NCBI RefSeq assembly: GCF_004798865.1 | Contig: NW_025336479.1 | Span: 11,822,196 to 11,886,195 of the forward strand | Direction: 5' to 3' | DNA from: Varanus komodoensis | Taxonomy: Eukaryota > Chordata > Lepidosauria > Squamata > Varanidae | DNA: 64,000 bases | Part shown: one piece after another, positions 43,816 through 56,697 of the stretch | Layout of the letters: every line of letters starts with the position of its first letter | Position numbering within the stretch: position 1 is the stretch's first letter | Program-made: the position numbers and the translations under genes | Notes under the pieces: generated by a model | Database searches by the model: none | The model's input: the letters and a program-made list of their open reading frames with translations, nothing else | Told to the model about the DNA's origin: nothing

Positions 43816-44528
43816 ATTCCTACCATATCGAATTGCAGAATGAGGGAAAACAGGCATAGGTCTATTCATACCGGTATTAGTACCTGTTAGGAAAACATTC
43901 GCCTGATGATCCCTGGAGGAAAATGAGTCATGGTGACTTGTTCCCAGCTCCCCTATACATGTTGTGCCCCTTGTGGTCCCCCTAATTGCCCTCATGGCAT
44001 ATGGCCTCACCTGTTGTCCATGCATGGCAAGGTGTGTGGCAGGTGCAAGTTCGAAACCATCCCAAAACTTGTTCTTGGCCTGGGGTGGTTAGGAAGCCGC
44101 CCCCACTGGGTTCGCTGGATTCGGTAAGCCTGGGAAGCTGTGCACTCCCAGGATAATTGGAAAATCATGTGGCACATGACTGGTATGCTGGGGGGGGGGC
44201 GGGGCGGGGAAGCACTCTGACTTCTTCCACCCGAGTCATGCTCTCACTCTCCTTTTAACCAATATTCTTTTGGGCATTTTTCTTGTGTTTCTAAGCACGG
44301 CTTATTCACCTTTGAAGTCTTTGCAGACCTCTACAAAGGGATGGCACATGGAAGCTGAACCTGCATTCTGTGTTCATAAGATCCATTCAACCCAGCTCAC
44401 TTGTCAAGCAGGAAAAACATTTCTTTAAATGCTCCATCCAATTACAAAATAAATGCATGATCAGAGAGCCTACTTCTCTCTTACAGGTTTGCCAGAATAG
44501 AAATGTTTGAAAATATTTCATGTATCTA
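43816..44528. other. Unique sequence, no gene seen
   Basis: Nothing recognisable; a G-run lies at 44191-44207. Confidence 0.45.
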
Positions 44529-44590
44529 CTTTAAGGCTTCAATCCTACATACACTTACTTGCAGGTAAGTCCCTCTGAACTCAGTGAGTA
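44529..44590. repeat. Third-type MITE-like half element
   Basis: 'cttcaatcctacatacactt' followed by 'aggtaagtccctctgaactc'. It contains a perfect CAG|GTAAGT that should not be taken for a splice donor. Confidence 0.45.
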
Positions 44591-45689
44591 AACAGACAAA
44601 GGATTGGGCTTCATGGCTTGTTTCCTTTTATTAGCCTAGGCTGATCAACTGTTATCATTATTGGATGTTCCCATGAAGGAAAAACCGGTCCAGCTTTTGG
44701 TTCCTGCTTGCCGGAGGCCAAGACTTTTTCTCTCTCCCATTCTTTGCTTATGAATCCACCCCAGTTTTGCCTCCGAGCCAATCCCCTTTTTTGTGTCATT
44801 TGGATTCACCTTTTCAAGCTTCTCTCTGCTGCCACAAGGGCTAGAAATTCATTTTGTTTAAAAAATGAATCTGAAATGCTCACATAATACACTTTGTCCT
44901 CCAAAGATCTGGGCTAAGTCATGGTGATGTAGTCTTGGTGAATCAATTTTTCTCTGCAAGTATTTCCCAGAATAAATACTAGATTTGCTTGGGGGGGCGG
45001 GGGGGGGGAGAAATGCAACATAATCTGAAGAGGGGAGTGAAGGAGATCTCCCCAAACCTGCCTAGAGTCCCTGGAAGCAAGCACCCCATACCCACGGATG
45101 CTACATTGGGTCAGGAAGAGACTAGAGTGATATGTGCCTGTGATTTCAGCTAGTCCTCCTCCCGAGATCTGAGTGAGTCCAGCTAGCAGGAGATTCACCG
45201 GGGGACTCCAGATGCTGCTTCAGCTGCCTGGTGAGCTCTCTCTCTGTGGAGGAACTGCTGCAGCTTCTGTTGTAGCGGGAAGGAAGAACCTGAGCAAAAG
45301 CCTTATTGAATATTTTGCCCGATCCTCAGAAGGTCCTCCTACGTTTCAGATCGACAGGCAGAGCGTATTGATGATTAAGGCCAATGTGAGTAAATATGCC
45401 ACAGCCTCTGAAGGAAATAGGCTATCGGCAGTCGGTCTCTGCCGTGCGATACAGCTGTGCAGCCGACTCCAGCAGGTCAGCCAGTAGATTCCTTAGAGGT
45501 GTCAGCACTCCATCTCCAGAAGAACAGATGCTATTATTGATCAGCCATTGACCACAAGATTCCAGGCTTCTCTCTGGTCTCAGATGTTGTCCCCAAACAA
45601 TAATTCCCTCCACCCTCAAAATACACAGGCCCTCCAGTTTGTAGAACTTACTTTGCCTTCACAGATGCTGTTAGGCTCAAACTTCCCTT
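44591..45689. other. Unique sequence, no gene supported
   Basis: A 104-codon plus-strand frame (45173-45487) has no recognised domain. No repeat is recognised. Confidence 0.4.
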
Positions 45690-45775
45690 GACCCCAAACA
45701 TCATGACCAATGATCAGTGAAGGTGAGAGCTATAATCCAACAACATATGGAGGAGGGCCTCAGGTTCCCCATTCC
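45690..45775. repeat. Palindromic MITE-like element, partial
   Basis: 'gagagctataatccaacaac' followed by 'gggcctcaggttccccattc' is the right arm of the 63370-63503 family. The centre and left arm are decayed. Confidence 0.45.
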
Positions 45776-48429
45776 TGCCCTGCCATCTTCCCTAACCTGT
45801 GGTCCTCTAAAAGTATAGGACTACAACGCCCATTGCTCTGAGTCAATGCGATCAACAGCACCACCTGGAAGGGCTATGCTGGAGAAGGCTGAGGCTGCTG
45901 TCTCCCAGGATGCATAAGCCATGCAGTCCACCTTTCCATTACAGCCGCACTCACTCTTGTTGTTCAGAGAATGCTGCAACAAAGATGTCTGCTTCTAAGA
46001 ACAATGCCTACTGTAGGATCATGAGAGCCTGTGACCTTCGTGATTCTCTTCTAAACCGGGATTTTTGAAAAGTGCCGTGTGCGGCATTCCTTTCTCAGTC
46101 TTCCTTCCCCTCCGTTGTCGGGTTCTGCCCTCGTCCACGGAACTTGGGCTTGCTTCTAGGTGCAGCTGTTTCTGTCAGGCCCGTATTGGAGATCAGTTCA
46201 CTATGCCAGGCTTCTGAGACTACAGCAGACAGATTAAACAAGCAAGCAACCAGCCACGCAGGTTCATTTTTTCCTTCACCAAATAACTTCAACCCCAAAA
46301 GCAGCATTCTATGTCAGATGTGTTTGTTGTTTAAGCCAGGTTGCCTTTTTGGCAGATCATTACCACATGGTCCTCTCATGGACTTTAGCCTCAGGCTGCT
46401 CCTCGTATGTGTTCATAAATGCTTGATCCTGAAACACAACGCTCATTTTCCACAAGCCAGAACGGAACTCTTTGCCTTTGAAACCTACTGTCAAATGCTT
46501 GACACTGATTCCTCAGTACAATGTGAATGACACTGAATGGGTATTGTGTGCCTGTACATACCGTATAAAGCTTAGTTTGTTGATTGTCTAGATAAGGGTG
46601 AAGTTTTAATTAGTAGAGCTGTGAGTTAAGGGCACAGTTGTTTATTTTTTGGCTATTTGGGTTCTGGTATGTTAGGATAATGAATGAATTAAAAACATAT
46701 GAAAGATGGCCTTTCTTTCTAGTAATGGGAGGTAATCTTTGTTTATTAAATTGTTAGTTCTCTCATGCTTTCTTCAATCACTTAAGAACATCTGTATTGA
46801 GGTTTAGATAATATGAACATTTATGTAAATTTCATGAATTAATTAACTGATCAACTAAAAGTCAGATTACTATAATGAACTAACAATTCTTTAATTGGCT
46901 GATAGGCCTAATTATAAGCCTATACCACTGGAAATTATGGATGTGGCACAGTGGCCAACTGTAGAAAGAGGAACGCATGTTGGTAGGAAAGGCTGAGAAA
47001 CCTAATGCAAGCTCAGAGAACTGGTGCAATGGCCCTGAACACTCCCAACATCTGTGGGAAATTAGGGGAGAGAATATCCTGGTAAGGAATGCACACACAT
47101 GTCTTAATATAGGAGCAGGAAAAATTTTTTCTGAGGGCCAGAGAGTCTTGGTGGAGGGAGGGATGATCTTGAGGAGAAGGGATGCATTTAACAGGCAGAG
47201 CTGTCTATGGACTTATGGAGACCTGATCAACAATACCCATAAATTCTTAATTCTACATGACCTTGAATTTTTAAAGCTTCATTTTTAAGAAGGCCAATTT
47301 TTCATTTTTATTAAATGAAATTTGCAAGAAAAAAATATAGCAACTACAACTACCACAAGATGAAAAGTTGTGAAGAGGGTGAGAAGGAAGGACACTGGTG
47401 AGCCAGAATTATCTCTTTCCCTTTATGAAGCCAAGGATGCTGAGCGAAGCGGGCATCCTTCAAACCCCACCATGAGATATCCTCCACATCTGGTCAACAG
47501 GGACAGAAAGCATCCATTTATTGTAACCCACTCATGATCAGAAAAAAGATAATATTTCAATGTATCATTGAGGGCACCAGGCTAGGAAAGGTTGGTCTAT
47601 CCTTTCTGCTGTTAGATAAGTCCAGTTGAAGGCCAATGCATTATACTTCTTGAGCCACCTTGGATGTGAATGAAGTGACCACAGAAGGGAGGGACTAAAA
47701 TACTGGCAGAATGCCTTTGTTCCCTGCTGTGTTTTCTTTTGTAAGGGGTGGAAGAAAGAAATGAGCATCACCAGGTATGATGTCTGTGGCAGGGATGCTT
47801 CTGGCAAGAGATGGGGCTGCTAATGTAAGGCAGCTGTTCACCGAAGGGCAGGTGGAATCCCTCCAGGGCCAGAAAAGGGATCTCCCTTTGGACAGATTCC
47901 CGGGGGTTATGCTGAGATGATGCACCATTGAGTTTTTAATTGAGTATCCAGTTAACTAGTTAATCATCAGCAGCAGAGCCACTAACCAACTGACTGCCCT
48001 AGGAACAATTAATTGACTGCTCTGAATTTTTTAAAAAGACAGACTGTAGGAATGTGTGACAATTTCACCCAGTTTGTTTTCTGATAAGAACAATTTTCAA
48101 ATGGCTTCACAAGTCCAACAGAAAGAACTTGAGCTTTAAAACATTTGAAGGTGGACACAATTGAGCTTGAGAGATTTATGCATCCGCACTGAGGGCTTTT
48201 GCTGCTTTAGTCCATACTATCTGGCTTCTCCATCCTGCCAAAAGCTCTACCAGCGTTTAGCTGGTGTAGGTGGGTGAGAATTTTGCCACTGTTCATTTTT
48301 TACATAAGAATTCATCCAAATTGCTCCATATATGGGATAGAAAGAAGGTGACGTCTATAAATCTGAACCGGAATGAAAGTGAAACTGTCAGATTCATTCA
48401 CCTCTACAGAAGATCACACGTGAGAACCG
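45776..48429. other. Unique sequence, no gene supported
   Basis: AT-rich from 46560 to 48300. The 152-codon frame at 46072-46530 starts on GTG and is not convincing. No repeat family is identified. Confidence 0.4.
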
Positions 48430-48660
48430 GTGGAATGGGGGCCAGGGTGCTGGAGGGCGGCTCAGAAAGCCCAGGTTCTAGTCTCTACTAAGCCATGAAA
48501 CTCAATGGGTGACTTTGGACCAGTCACCGGCTCTCAGCCTGACCTTCCTCATAAGGTTGTTATGAAGATGGAATGGAGAGGAGGAGAACCCAGTGTGTGA
48601 GCTGCACTGGGTTCCTTGCAAGAGTGAAAAGCGGGGACATAAATGTAATAGATAAATAAA
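48430..48660 (+). repeat. tRNA-derived SINE with L2-like tail, old
   Basis: 'cccaggttctagtctctact' (B box), 'gggtgactttggaccagtca', 'cctcataaggttgttatg', and the end 'gcggggacataaatgtaata' with an (AAAT)-rich tail. Clearly diverged. Confidence 0.7.
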
Positions 48661-51496
48661 GTACTGCCCAGTTAATTGGACTGGGTTTCTATTTTGAGCC
48701 AGCACTATGAAAGTGGCTGGAGAATACTCTTCTGAGATCGCTATGCCGATGCTCTGCATTCTGAAGCACTCCTGTTGACGTGTGCTACTGTTTGGCCAAT
48801 TTGTTTGCAGCACTGTGCCTATCGGAAGATGGTTTTGCTTCAAAGTGTACAGTGTGTAAGAGTGAAAGTAAGGGAATGCAGCCAAACCTACGTCCCTTGC
48901 ACATGGTTCAAAGAGTGATCCCCAAAAGGATGTGTCGGGATCACCCGTGAAGCCAGTGACTGGCTGTGAATAGGAGCATCACATAGAATCATAGATGCAT
49001 CAACAAACTCTCTTCCTTTATTAAGGCAAACAGGTTTTTTGTTTGGCATCATATCTTAGGTGCAACAATTGACCAGTTGCCATACATGAACAAAGAGGCA
49101 GAGAACAGACGTTCCTTTCTAGAGGAATCACCTGAGAATTAGGTTGCCAGCCGGTATGATAAGCAGGGTAAATGCACATACATGCATGCCCTGTTTTTCT
49201 ACATTGTTAACCATCCCTTGGTCTTACTCTAGATTTTCCAGAAGGCCTGACATCCACAAAAGCCAAGCGCTGCTGGAAAAATATATTAGCTTCAGATGTA
49301 GAAGGGAGGTCAGCGGAATAGCTGGGATGTCACATGAGTTAAATAAGAGAGCGTGTGTAGACCTTCATCAGATTTACTCCTGGCTGTTTTTAGCCCAGGA
49401 ACTCCCTTCCATTTGGTTGTAAATAAAAAAGGACTAAATTGTGACAGCTAGCCTGAACTGTGTGCCAGTGTGAATGCTCGTTAGCTTTCTCTTAGACTTT
49501 CGTGTTCAAAGGTACCTCAGAGAATCCTGGGCATTATGTGTGGATCAGGGGGACAAAAACTAACTCTAGTGCTGCAGCTCACTTTTTTCCCCTGCTTCTT
49601 CTCCTCCTTCAGAGGTCATTTTCTGCCTAAAACCCTGGATGAAGCGCCTACCACTGTCTCTCTATCTCATGCAGATACATCATCAAAAATCCCTCTTTTG
49701 ATCCCTTTGTGCATCAGTGAGCAAATAAGGAAGCTGGACCCAGCAAACATACAGAAGGGGAAAGGGGGGGTGGCTTTTGAAACGTCCCTTGTGGAAATGC
49801 ACACTAAGCAGTTCATTTGTTCCCCCAAACACTAGCATTAAAAAGCGTATTTCTTTAAAAAATAATGCGTTAATAGACTTACAATGACAGAGTGACCCAA
49901 ATACCTCTTCACCCTTCCCCATCCATGCAGGGTACCGCACACTTTGGAGTCCACAGGGATGATCATCAATTAGCAGAGTTCGTCTCCAGCAGCCAGGGCG
50001 CAGGCATGAGTCACCGCTCCGTGCCAGATGCTCCTTCTGGCAGCGACCTCGTCCCCAGCCCCAGTGCGCCATCCCCTACGTCAGCGCCGTGCCCAATAAA
50101 ATGAGTGCGCGAGCTGCCATATTTGGAGCACGCTAAATGGCACCCCAGACAACACTGCCCAGGGTTCAGAAGTCCACTGCTGTTCCACTACAGCCTAGCT
50201 GACCGGCTCATGGGTGGCCAGCACCCTTGCCTGCAAGTCAGCACATGCGCTCGCTTGTTTTATTTCAGGAATCAGAACACAGGCCCTTTCACAGGCTCCT
50301 CTGTGTGCACTGAACCGCCCTCTGCCTCTCCCTTCTCAGAGCAGAAGTGAAAACAAACAGAAGAGAACAACACAGACACTCAGGTGGCCTGCCAAGAATC
50401 GCTCTTGCAGTCTCCAGAGAAAATGTGAAAAAGGACGCACAAGCCATTCATGCTTCCTCTGCACCCTACTCCAGCTGCTTTCTGTTCATCGCTGAAGGCC
50501 GAGCTGAGACTGCAAAAGGGCGTGTGCACGGCGTACTCTTCCGGGAGTGACTGTGCCTGCCCTTCCAAAGGCTGCCGTCATGTCTTTTCGTGACGTACAG
50601 GATCATAGCAGAATGCGGCTTTACTTTCGGGCAGGCTGTTAGTCCACCATTCTGGGCACCAAAACATGCCTCTTGACGGAGGCCTCTGCTTCCAGATTCT
50701 TTGCAAGATTAAGACTTGCTCTGTTGCATGTTCTCCTGAGGCCTCAGACTGGTTCCACAGACGGCCATGACCCTTCCGCATGCTCCTTCCAACCTGCCTT
50801 ATGCACCCACTCAGCACCAGGTGGTTTTGCAGCTTTTGTGTGGTTTTCCCATCATCCCAAAAAACTGAAACACCTCTCCTCAGGCTTCTCTACACAAGGC
50901 TTCTGTTGTGCGCTCATGAACCCCCTCTTGCCATAGTTTGTGTTATGCTTCACACAATGTCATCATCCTTCAGAGACTCAGCCGTGCTTTGCAATCATTT
51001 CCATGGGTTTTTTTTTAATTGAAGAAGGTATTTCCCATATGATCTGGAAATCATGCTATGAGAAGCCCATGCAGATTTACAAGTCCATGATACTGCAGCT
51101 CTGCCTTATGCTTGTATAATGGGACATATACACAGGCAGAGTAAGAACCCCACACATTCCTGCTTCCAAAAAAGATCACATGTAAAAGAGCCAATCTTAA
51201 TCCTGCAACAAGTATGGGAGCAGAGGCCTCTGCCAAGAGGCAAGTTTTAAAAACCTCATGTAGAGAAGCCCTTAGTTACTGATACTGAGTTTGGCCCTTG
51301 CACTGAAAGAGGCTCTCTGCTCTTGCTCTGAGGTCGCAGGCAGAGGTCTTTCTAAGCTCTCCCCAACACAGAGCTTCAGCTGTGGAGCAGTATGGAAACG
51401 AAAACGACAACAACGACACAAGATGAGAAATCAGGAGTGCTTCACTGAAAGTTGTTTGTTGTAAGGACTGTATATGAAATTAGCTACAGTATGTGA
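48661..51496. other. Unique sequence, no gene supported
   Basis: A block at 49950-50100 is richer in CpG and ends with AATAAA at 50095, but no reading frame or splice acceptor makes it a terminal exon. Nothing else is recognisable. Confidence 0.35.
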
Positions 51497-51650
51497 AGTA
51501 CTCTGGGAATCACAGGGCTTCTTCCTGTCTAAACATGCATAGGCTTGTGTCTAAGGCTACACCCTAAACACATTAAATGGGGAGGAAGCCCCATAGAATA
51601 CAGTGCATCCGAGTCGATACACATAGGGTTGTGCTGCAAATGTGTTGCAT
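51497..51650. repeat. Two MITE-like half elements side by side
   Basis: First, 'ctgggaatcacagggcttct' plus 'tgtctaaacatgcatagg' (right arm of the 26187 family). Then 'agccccatagaatacagtgc' plus 'atacacatagggttgtgctg' (third-type family). Confidence 0.45.
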
Positions 51651-52239
51651 GGATGCAAAGAACTGTTATGAGATTGCCACTGTGGTGCACAGTTGTAAGC
51701 GGTGCACAGCCCACATAAGGCGTCCCAGTCTATGCATCGCAGTCTTCTCATGGTTCACGGCAATGTGGGACAGAGCTGGGTAACTCAGCTGCGGGGGGGG
51801 GCGGGGGGACGATGCCCATAAATCTGACTGTGATAAAACGGCCAAGAAAATCAAGTCTGGTCTCCAATAAACTCCTGCATAATGCTACTACGGACAAATT
51901 GATAGTGACACCTGGCAAGATAACGGAGCCAGTAAAATAATCCAGGTCATACTTTGTACAAGACAAAGGATGGACAGCGAGCTCATTCCTGTCAACACAT
52001 TCCTGTCTGCTCTCCCCACCTCGCCATTGCATTGATTGTTTTCTTAAAAACATTTTTATTTTTATTTGTTTTGCCAAATGAATAAAAATTCAACAAATCA
52101 TAACGAAACAGGACAGTGAGGGTTGTCTGTCTGTGTCTGCCCATCTGTCATAATAGCGGTATGACTAAATGCAACCTACGTCAGACCACGTTTTGATCAG
52201 CCTCTCCAGAATTATCTCTGTTTAATTGGTGGTTTAAAG
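51651..52239. other. Unique sequence, no gene seen
   Basis: Nothing recognisable apart from a G-run at 51793-51808. Confidence 0.45.
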
Positions 52240-52385
52240 GAGCCTTCTCCAACCCAGTACCCTCTAAATGTTTTAGACTACATTTCCCAGAATTCCAGAT
52301 CATTCTGTTATCTGAGGCTGATGGGAGTTGAAATCCAAACTATCTGGAGGCTGTGAGGTTGTGGAAGGCTGGTTGTGGAAGGTTG
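52240..52385. repeat. Palindromic MITE-like element, near complete
   Basis: The left arm 'ccttctccaacccagtaccc' plus 'gactacatttcccagaattc' is mirrored by 'ggagttgaaatccaaactat' plus 'ctggaggctgtgaggttgtg'. About 146 bases. Confidence 0.6.
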
Positions 52386-52984
52386 GTCCCAGTAGTGCAT
52401 AAAGGCTTATTGCTATGAAATGGTCATGCCTGGAATTACCCCTAAACCCTTTACTGTGTTGGGAAAATTTGGGGAGTAAAGCCCTATGCAATCTTCTCTC
52501 CTGCAGCAGTAATTTGAACCTTATCTACAATTTCACCATGATTCATTTTTTGTAAGTCCTGATCAAGGATTCGTAGGTGAACTAGAAGAATGTGAGAACA
52601 TGGAAATGGACGCAGAGTTTGAGGAAAGGCGTAAGATAATTACTGAAAAACAGTAGCAAGGAAGGTGCAAGTCTTGCAGAAGCTGCTAGAGCACTGACAG
52701 TACCCGGTGCCAGCGAAAGCGGAGGGAGACTGACCCGGACCGACGGCCTCCTGTTTGAAGCGATACAAGGTACTGGATTCTTCAGGCCCTCTAAGCAAGC
52801 TAGTCCTTGTGTGTTCTTAGCCTTCTGGAGGATGCATCCATCAGTCCTGATGGACATGCCATCTCCATGGAAAGAACACAAACACACAGTCCATTGCAGC
52901 TGGACAGACACTGGCTAATGCACAGCCTACTGGCTTCTCTTTCATTGATGTGTGGTGGGGGGAATAAAAGCCTTGTGCACTAAG
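52386..52984. other. Unique sequence, no gene seen
   Basis: Nothing recognisable. Confidence 0.45.
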
Positions 52985-53491
52985 AGAGCACACATTTATT
53001 TTACTCATTTTATTATTTCAATTTATACACTGCCAAAATATGTCATACTTGGGCTCTCTGAGCAGCTTACAAAACAACTAAAACAACATGACATTTTAAA
53101 CATCAATAACAATAGAACATTCTCATTAAAATCCAAAAATATGAGGAAACAAAATACAACAAATTAAAATATTTGCATAAAAACATTTGTATAAACAATT
53201 TAAAATGAAGATGGAACTATAAGATAGGAACAGGGTCAGGTTAAAATCAGGATTTACCACTAAAATAGCCAAAGAAAAAGATATGTCTTTGCCTGGCACC
53301 GAAATGAGAACAATGATGGTGCCAGGCATGTCCCTCTGGGGAGCATACGCCAGAGATGGGGCACAACCACCAAGAAGGCCCTTCTTCTAGTTGCCATCCC
53401 CTCACCTGCCTGGGAGATGGCTCCTTGAGAAGGATCTCCTGGTTTGACCTTAATGGATGAGTAGAAATATATGGGAGAAGGTGGTCCTTCA
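52985..53491 (-). mobile_element. L2-clade LINE 3' end (fragment A)
   Basis: On the minus strand it begins 'ttgaaggaccaccttctcc' (L-K-D-H-L-L-P-Y), then 'ATRRRAFLVVVPHLWRMLPR', the conserved C-terminal block of squamate L2 ORF2, and runs into a 3' UTR with the tail 'gtaagctgctcagagagccc'. At least one frame change interrupts the coding part. Its 5' end meets the 5' end of fragment B head to head. Confidence 0.75.
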
Positions 53492-53493
53492 AG

Positions 53494-54858
53494 GCCCCAA
53501 GCCCTTCTTGGGCAAGTTGCCTGAGCGAGTAGTGGCTGGACATCTCCAGGCACTCTTAGAGGAAAAGGACCACCTGGATCCATTTCATTCAGGTTTCAGG
53601 CCTGGTTTTGGGATGGAAACTGCCTTAGTTGTCCTGTGGGATGACCTTTGCTGGGAGAAACACAGGGGGAGTGCGTCCCTGTTGGTTCTCCTGGCCCTCT
53701 CAGCAGCTTTTGATACCGTGGACCATGGTGTCCTTCTGGATACCATGAAGGCTGGTTGGGTTGGGAGTTGAAGGCACGGCTCTGCAATGGTTCTGCTCCT
53801 ACCTGAGCTGCCAATTCCAGAAGGTGGCGGTGGGAGATAGTACCTCAGCCCCATGGCAGTGATGCCATAGAGTGCCACAGGGTTCCATCCTATCCCCCAT
53901 AATGTTTAACATCTACATGAAACTGCTGGGAGAGGTCATCCAGAGGTTTGGCCTGAGACCTCAGCGATATGCAGATGACACTTGGCTCTACCTCATTTAC
54001 ATCTGATCCAAGTGAGGCAGTGTCGACTCTGAGCAGGTGTCTGAGCAGGGTGACGGACGGGATGAGGACTAATAAACTGAAGCTTAATCCAGACAAGATG
54101 GAGGTGCTATTGGTAGGAGGAGCCTCAATCCAGCGGGAGGACACCCGCCTTGCCCTGGACAGGGTTGCATTCCCCCTAAAGAACAAAGTGCAGAGTTTGG
54201 AGGCATTCCTGGACTCAGAGGTACCCTTGAAACACAAGGTGGCATCTATGGCCAGGAGCACCTTTAATCAGATGCGGCTGATATATCGGCTGCACCACTA
54301 TTTGGACAGGCAAAACCTAGCAATGTTAATCCACACTCTGGTAACCTCATATTTGGATTACGGTAATGCATTTTAAGTGGGGCCACTCATGAAAACAGCC
54401 TGGAAACTTCAAGTGGTACAGAATAGGGCAGCCTGTCTGCTGAAAGGAGCAGGCTGACATGAACATATAAGTGCTGTCCTTTACCACCTGCATGGTTTAC
54501 CAGCTGAAGTCCCAGCCTGCTTTATGGCACTTACAATGGCATATAAAGCCCTGATGGGCTTAGGGCCTGGATAGCTAAAAGAACACCTCCTCCCATATGC
54601 ATCTACCAGGACCTTAAGATCATGTATGGAGGTCCTTCTTCAGAAGCCACTTTTAAAAGAAATAAGGAAGGTGGCCACAAGGGGTGGGGCCTTCTTAGCA
54701 GTGGTGCCCCAATTATGGAATCAGCTCCCCAGGGAGGTGCATCTGCCACCGACTCTATTTTGGCGCCAGGTCAAAACCTTTCTATTTGCCCTTATTTTCA
54801 TGGCTGAATAGAAGGCACTGATTTTATACTGGTTTTTATTTTATGATGATTGATTGCT
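53494..54858 (+). mobile_element. L2-clade LINE RT to C-terminus (fragment B)
   Basis: Translation starts at 'FLGKLPERVVAGHLQALLEE', in the RT finger region. It then shows 'SGFRPG', motif A 'LALSAAFDTVDH' (the expected catalytic Asp of 'LDLSAAFD' is Ala), 'VPQGSILSP', the catalytic box 'YADD' (about 53968), 'KLNPDKMEVLLVGG', 'LVTSYLDYGNAF', and finally 'FLAVVPQLWNQLPREV'. Stops after 'GWVGS' and elsewhere, plus frame changes, make it dead. The 3' UTR is cut before the terminal tail. No endonuclease part is present in this orientation. Confidence 0.85.
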
Positions 54859-55835
54859 GCCACTGGTATAAGTTGGCAACAACCCCTGGGTCCAGGTTTG
54901 GCTCTTTTAGGAGTGGCCTTATCACAACCGCTTCAAGAAGACTGGGACCATTCTCTCTCTTAACAGGGGTTGACAGCATCCTGGACCTGGGTACAAACCT
55001 CCTCCTTAGCTTTTCTGATTAACCATGAGGGGCAAGGGGCAAACAGGCAGGTGGTGGGAGAGCAGCACCAAGCACCTTGTCCACATCATTGGGCCACAAG
55101 AACTGAAATTCATCCAAGAAAACAGAACCAAAGAACGGCGCACTGGGCACATCCCTTAAAGGAACTAGCCCAACTGAGGAGTCCGATTCATGACGGATCT
55201 GAGCAATTTTATCTTTGAAGTGCTGGGCAAATTCATCACAAGTTACCCATGGTCTGATGATCGCCACCTTTGGCCAGATTGTAATAGCCCTTGAAGCACA
55301 TGGAAGAGCTCAGTAGGGCAGCACTGTGAAGACGCAAGGGAGGAGGCAAAACACTGCCATTTTGCCCTCCTCATTGCCATAGTATCGGCTCGATAACGAG
55401 CGCTAAGCTGCGTTTGGCCTGATTTGTCGCAAAATTCCCTCTATCTGCGCTCTAGCTATCTTCCATCTTATGTCATTCCCCTAAGTTGTATTGTGTACTA
55501 AGGAGCTGGCCAGGCTTGCAGGGAAGGGAGAGGGCACTTGGGTGCGATCACACCAGCTGCCAGAGTCACTTTTCTCTTCCACAAGGAGACTTGGACCAAC
55601 CATACCGGCCAGATAACCTCCCAGAGCCTTCTGGAAACCTTCTGGATCCATTAGACTCCAGGGGTGGACCATTTTAACAGGTCTCCCACCTTTGCAGGGA
55701 AGGAAAGGGGCCAAAAGTCTAAACCTGACCAGGAAGTGATCCAACCATGGCAATGGGATTAAAGCTAATGAGAGAGAAACGCCACTGCCGCCGCCCGAAA
55801 CAGAGAAAACTGACATTCAGTTCTGACAGTCTTGG
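54859..55835 (-). mobile_element. L2-clade LINE endonuclease end to RT start (fragment C)
   Basis: On the minus strand: 'VSLSLALIPLPWLDHFLVRF' (end of the endonuclease domain, where Asp-His is characteristic), then 'EFAQHFKDKIAQIRHESDSS', then 'VIRPLLKEPNLDPGVVAN'. The match stops at 'ccagtg' near 54858. In the family consensus the next residues are those with which fragment B begins. The fragment is degraded by stops and small deletions. Confidence 0.75.
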
Positions 55836-56589
55836 TGAAAAATCTGAGGGTGACAGAGAAGGTCCAAAACAGAAGGGCCGGCTATGGTTAGGCCAACAAA
55901 GAAAAGGGGGGCGGTAGAAGAGAAGGGGCGACAGAGGAACCTGCCATGGTGCCGAGAAAAGGGACTGTAGTAGGCTGCAGATACAAAGGGAGACGGAGAC
56001 AAAGGTTCAGACATGCCTGTGGGTGGGGAAGCATTTGGGATACAGGTCATCTGTGATCGTGCAGACACTACATGGGGTGCAGATGGGGAAAAATGAAGCA
56101 GCACAGAGACCAGCAGTGATGCAGAACAAAAGGAAGCATGCTATGGGGTGCAGAGAGAAACGGGGGAAAGCTAATGGATAACAGATTGAAAAAAAAAAAC
56201 ATGAACAATGTGACATCTGCAATGTCGGCCCCTTGTGATAACTCCAATGTATCAAAGTGGCCTTGAGACAGTTCTAAGTAGTATGCACTTCTGAGCGTAC
56301 ATTAGTTCCCAGATCCTTTGTTTTTATGGCTAGAAACCTATTCTGCTTCTTTCCCATTCCTGAATCAAGGGAAAGAAAGCAGAGACTCCGCTCTTCCAAT
56401 GAAGCACTGCATTCCCTGGTTGGAGGACTGCAAGCACCCCAAAATTGTCCTGGATGCCCCAAATTCTTCTCCGGAATAAGCACACAGCAGCAGGAAGTTT
56501 TCTATGGCGCAAGACAAACACACATGGACACAGGCACATGTGCATGCGCGTACGCATGTTTGCGTGTGCACGCACACAGAGCAATCCGG
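55836..56589. other. Unique sequence, no gene seen
   Basis: G/A-rich from 55840 to 56200 (possibly more of fragment C's upstream end). Nothing else is recognisable. Confidence 0.4.
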
Positions 56590-56697
56590 TTTAATAGGGT
56601 GTGAACTCCTTGATTTCAACAGGAAAATTAAGCATGTGCTCAGCACCACTCTCCCTTTGGAAACTGACAGCGCTTAACTCTGACTGGATTGTGCCCT
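56590..56697. repeat. Third-type MITE-like element
   Basis: 'gaactccttgatttcaacag' and 'cgcttaactctgactggatt' with the end 'gtgccc' match the family at 44529-44590. Confidence 0.4.

Noticed and set aside
44562-44570. Perfect CAG|GTAAGT donor
   Set aside because: It is part of a repeated MITE-like sequence, not an exon boundary.
52985-55835. Twin-priming inversion as the cause of the split L2
   Set aside because: Twin priming puts the inverted 5' segment upstream of the sense 3' segment; here it lies on the 3' side.
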